Shown here piece after piece: positions 5,266 through 6,559 of a stretch of DNA of 6,559 nucleotides. The stretch comes from Planctomycetota bacterium. GTDB lineage: Bacteria; Planctomycetota; Phycisphaerae; Phycisphaerales; Phycisphaeraceae. A program made the position numbers and the translations under genes. The notes below the pieces were generated by a model. It made no database searches and had not been told where the DNA came from. It saw only the letters and a program-made list of their open reading frames with translations. The stretch is taken from contig JAJUHR010000106.1 in assembly GCA_029267795.1 (NCBI GenBank), positions 1 through 6,559 on the forward strand, written 5' to 3'. Every line of letters begins with the position of its first letter. The first letter of the stretch is position 1.

Positions 5266-6557
5266 GGTTGGCTCCTCGTGTCGCTGGGTTTGATCGAACG
5301 TCCCGGGTTGAAGATGCCCAGGGGGTCCAAGACGGCTTTTAAGCGGGTCAGCATTGGGCTGTCCGGTTGCGGGGGCCAGAAAGGCTTGATCTCCTGCGGT
5401 TCGGCGTGGCGCGGGCGTCCCGTGGGTTCATCGTTGCCGGAAATCAGCGGCCGGTTGTACCAGACGCGCAAGCCCCCGAGGGATTCAAGCACGCGTTGGA
5501 GCTCCCGGTCCAGCTCACAGGCAGTGGCGTGATCGAGCCTGTCCCCGGCGAAAACGCACCCGTGCGCGGGCAAGGCGCTCAGTTCCAACGGCCCAGTGCG
5601 CTCGGCCCACGACGCGATCGCCTGGCACAACTCGCCCGTGGCGCCTGGCGGGACCACGATCTTGACCAGTGCGGGCGATTGCCGCCGCCATGATCGCCTT
5701 AGGGCCCTTTCCTTCGCGTTAGCTTCGTAAGTGCCGCGGCGGATGTCTTTGATGCGCGCATCAGGCACGTTGTTCACAAGCGACTGCAGGGCCGCGAGCT
5801 GGGCGTCGCACGCGCGCTGGCCGCCGAAATACCCTGCGTGCACGACCCACCGGCCGGGGCGGGTCGTCATCTCCACGGAGGCGGGCGCCGCGTCGCTCGT
5901 GAGCCAGGCGGTCATCGCGGCGTCCAGGGCCGACGGGTCGGTCAGCTCGATTTCGGCGGTCGCCGCGGTCTGGGGGGTCGCCGCGGTGCGTACGATGGCC
6001 TCGAACAGGATCCCCAGCTCGCCCAGACTGCCGATCATCAGACGGGTGACGTCGTAGCCCGCCACGTTTTTAACCGTCCGCCCGCCGACGTGGACCTTTC
6101 GGCCCAGGCCGTCGACGTACCCTAAGCCGAGCAGGCGGTCACGCATCGCGCCGAAGCCCAGTCGAAGCCCCCCGTACACGTTGTGCGCGATGACTTCTCC
6201 AAGCGTCAGGTCGTCATCGGCGTCGATGGGGAGGAATTGCCCGTGCGATTGCAGTTCAGCCTGGAGCTGCCCTAGGGTGGTCCCCGCTGCGGCGCGAACG
6301 ACCATATCCCGCACGTAGTGCTCGATGACCGATCCCTGTTGGGTCAGCCGCACGTGCTGAGGGGGCGGGGGGTGGCCCAGGCCGCCGTGCGCGACGCCAT
6401 AATCGACGATCGGCCTGCCCGCGGCGCCGCAGTCCCGCACCAGTTCGGCCAACTGGTTCGGATCGCTGACCGTGGCAGCGGGGGTTCTTGGGGTGAGGTT
6501 GGACATCACGTGGGTGTCGATCGGTGTTGCGGCCGGTCGGTCATTGTGCAAGATCAT
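5262..6557 (-). CDS. glcE: Glycolate oxidase FAD-binding subunit (GlcE-like); start uncertain at the window edge
   Basis: FAD-binding (PCMH-type) subunit that partners GlcD and GlcF in glycolate oxidation. The FAD-domain core covers about residues 30-220: the VVRAAAGTTLGQLQAEL block, an LTLGEVIAHNVYGG block equivalent to the GGMVA region of E. coli GlcE, and VKNVAGYDVTRLMIGSLGELGIL (VKNVAGYD at 162-169), the clearest GlcE hallmark. The C-terminal LDPLGIFNPGR is shared with GlcE and GlcD. The length is 431 residues from ATG 6557 or 414 from ATG 6506, against 350 in E. coli. ATG 6557 overlaps a TGA (ATGA), which would fit coupling to an upstream glcD. ATG 6506 fits the family start about as well and lies downstream of a TATGAT box. 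Neither shows a Shine-Dalgarno within the window. A short 6-codon duplication lies at about 191-200. Two bases remain beyond the first ATG, so a still longer start cannot be excluded. Confidence 0.91.
   Translation of the reverse strand: MILHNDRPAATPIDTHVMSNLTPRTPAATVSDPNQLAELVRDCGAAGRPIVDYGVAHGGLGHPPPPQHVRLTQQGSVIEHYVRDMVVRAAAGTTLGQLQAELQSHGQFLPIDADDDLTLGEVIAHNVYGGLRLGFGAMRDRLLGLGYVDGLGRKVHVGGRTVKNVAGYDVTRLMIGSLGELGILFEAIVRTAATPQTAATAEIELTDPSALDAAMTAWLTSDAAPASVEMTTRPGRWVVHAGYFGGQRACDAQLAALQSLVNNVPDARIKDIRRGTYEANAKERALRRSWRRQSPALVKIVVPPGATGELCQAIASWAERTGPLELSALPAHGCVFAGDRLDHATACELDRELQRVLESLGGLRVWYNRPLISGNDEPTGRPRHAEPQEIKPFWPPQPDSPMLTRLKAVLDPLGIFNPGRSIKPSDTRSQP
5272..5277 (-). promoter_or_regulatory. 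Shine-Dalgarno GAGGAG of glcF, inside the end of glcE
   Basis: The minus strand reads GAGGAG, 6 nt, then the GTG start of glcF. It is a near-perfect anti-16S match at good spacing and lies within the last codons of glcE. It shows that this organism uses canonical SD-led initiation here, in contrast to metG and waaA, and supports translational coupling through the GTGA overlap. Confidence 0.85.
5958..5987 (-). repeat. 12-bp direct repeat, 18-bp period, within glcE
   Basis: The plus strand carries GGTCGCCGCGGT at 5958-5969 and again at 5976-5987. The 18-bp period is six codons, giving TAATPQTAAT in the GlcE protein just after the conserved FAD-domain core. It looks like a small in-frame duplication in a linker with no effect on the reading frame. 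Confidence 0.6.
6506..6544 (-). CDS. Possible 12-codon leader ORF ending on an internal glcE ATG
   Basis: Starting at the ATG 8 nt after the TATGAT box, the minus strand encodes MTDRPQHRSTPT and then TGA. The A of that TGA is the A of the in-frame glcE ATG at 6506 (TGATG). This geometry would allow a leaderless mini-ORF to deliver ribosomes to glcE by termination-reinitiation. It shows no resemblance to a known attenuator peptide: there is no run of one amino acid and no evident hairpin. If glcE starts at 6557, this is only an out-of-frame shadow. Confidence 0.18.
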   Translation of the reverse strand: MTDRPQHRSTPT

Positions 6558-6558
6558 A
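6553..6558 (-). promoter_or_regulatory. Candidate -10 box TATGAT before glcE
   Basis: The minus strand reads TATGAT (5 of 6 to TATAAT), 8 nt (CTTGCACA), then an ATG at 6544. The spacing matches the metG box exactly. Any -35 element lies outside the window, and the same bases could simply be the coding overlap ATGA between an upstream gene and glcE, so this is only a candidate. Confidence 0.25.
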
Positions 6559-6559
6559 A

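Overview
This window is GC-rich (about two-thirds G+C by eye) and almost entirely coding. It holds five confident protein genes on two strands. I see no RNA genes, mobile elements, CRISPR arrays or attachment sites. A lipid A Kdo transferase gene means a Gram-negative-type envelope. The methionyl-tRNA synthetase is the single-connective-peptide, zinc-less type seen in Bacillus and Mycobacterium. This mix, the high GC and unusual WaaA signature residues would suit a planctomycete-like (for example Phycisphaerae-type) or other non-proteobacterial diderm. That placement is inference only.

Layout: (1) 1-1202, minus strand, the first ~400 codons of metG, running off the left edge. (2) 1203-1311, a divergent intergenic region with a TACAAT -10-like box just before each start codon, the arrangement expected of leaderless mRNAs. 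(3) 1312-2661, plus strand, waaA. (4) 2719-3849, plus strand, proB with its PUA domain, 57 bp after waaA and possibly co-transcribed with it; proA is not adjacent. (5) A 12-bp convergent gap. (6) 3862-6557, minus strand, a glycolate oxidase pair, glcE then glcF, joined by a GTGA stop/start overlap with a strong Shine-Dalgarno for glcF. The catalytic flavin subunit gene (glcD) would be expected upstream, beyond the right edge.

How they work together: GlcE and GlcF should form part of a membrane-associated glycolate (or related 2-hydroxyacid) dehydrogenase that passes electrons from a flavin through two 4Fe-4S clusters. WaaA acts in lipopolysaccharide inner-core assembly, ProB makes the first committed step to proline, and MetG charges tRNA-Met. 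The last three are unrelated housekeeping functions.

The gene content is ordinary and I found no convincing new multi-gene system. The observations most worth checking are about expression: the paired leaderless-type start modules between metG and waaA; a possible third one at the right edge, where a TATGAT box precedes a 12-codon mini-ORF whose TGA overlaps an internal glcE ATG; and an unusual ~17-residue insertion in MetRS.
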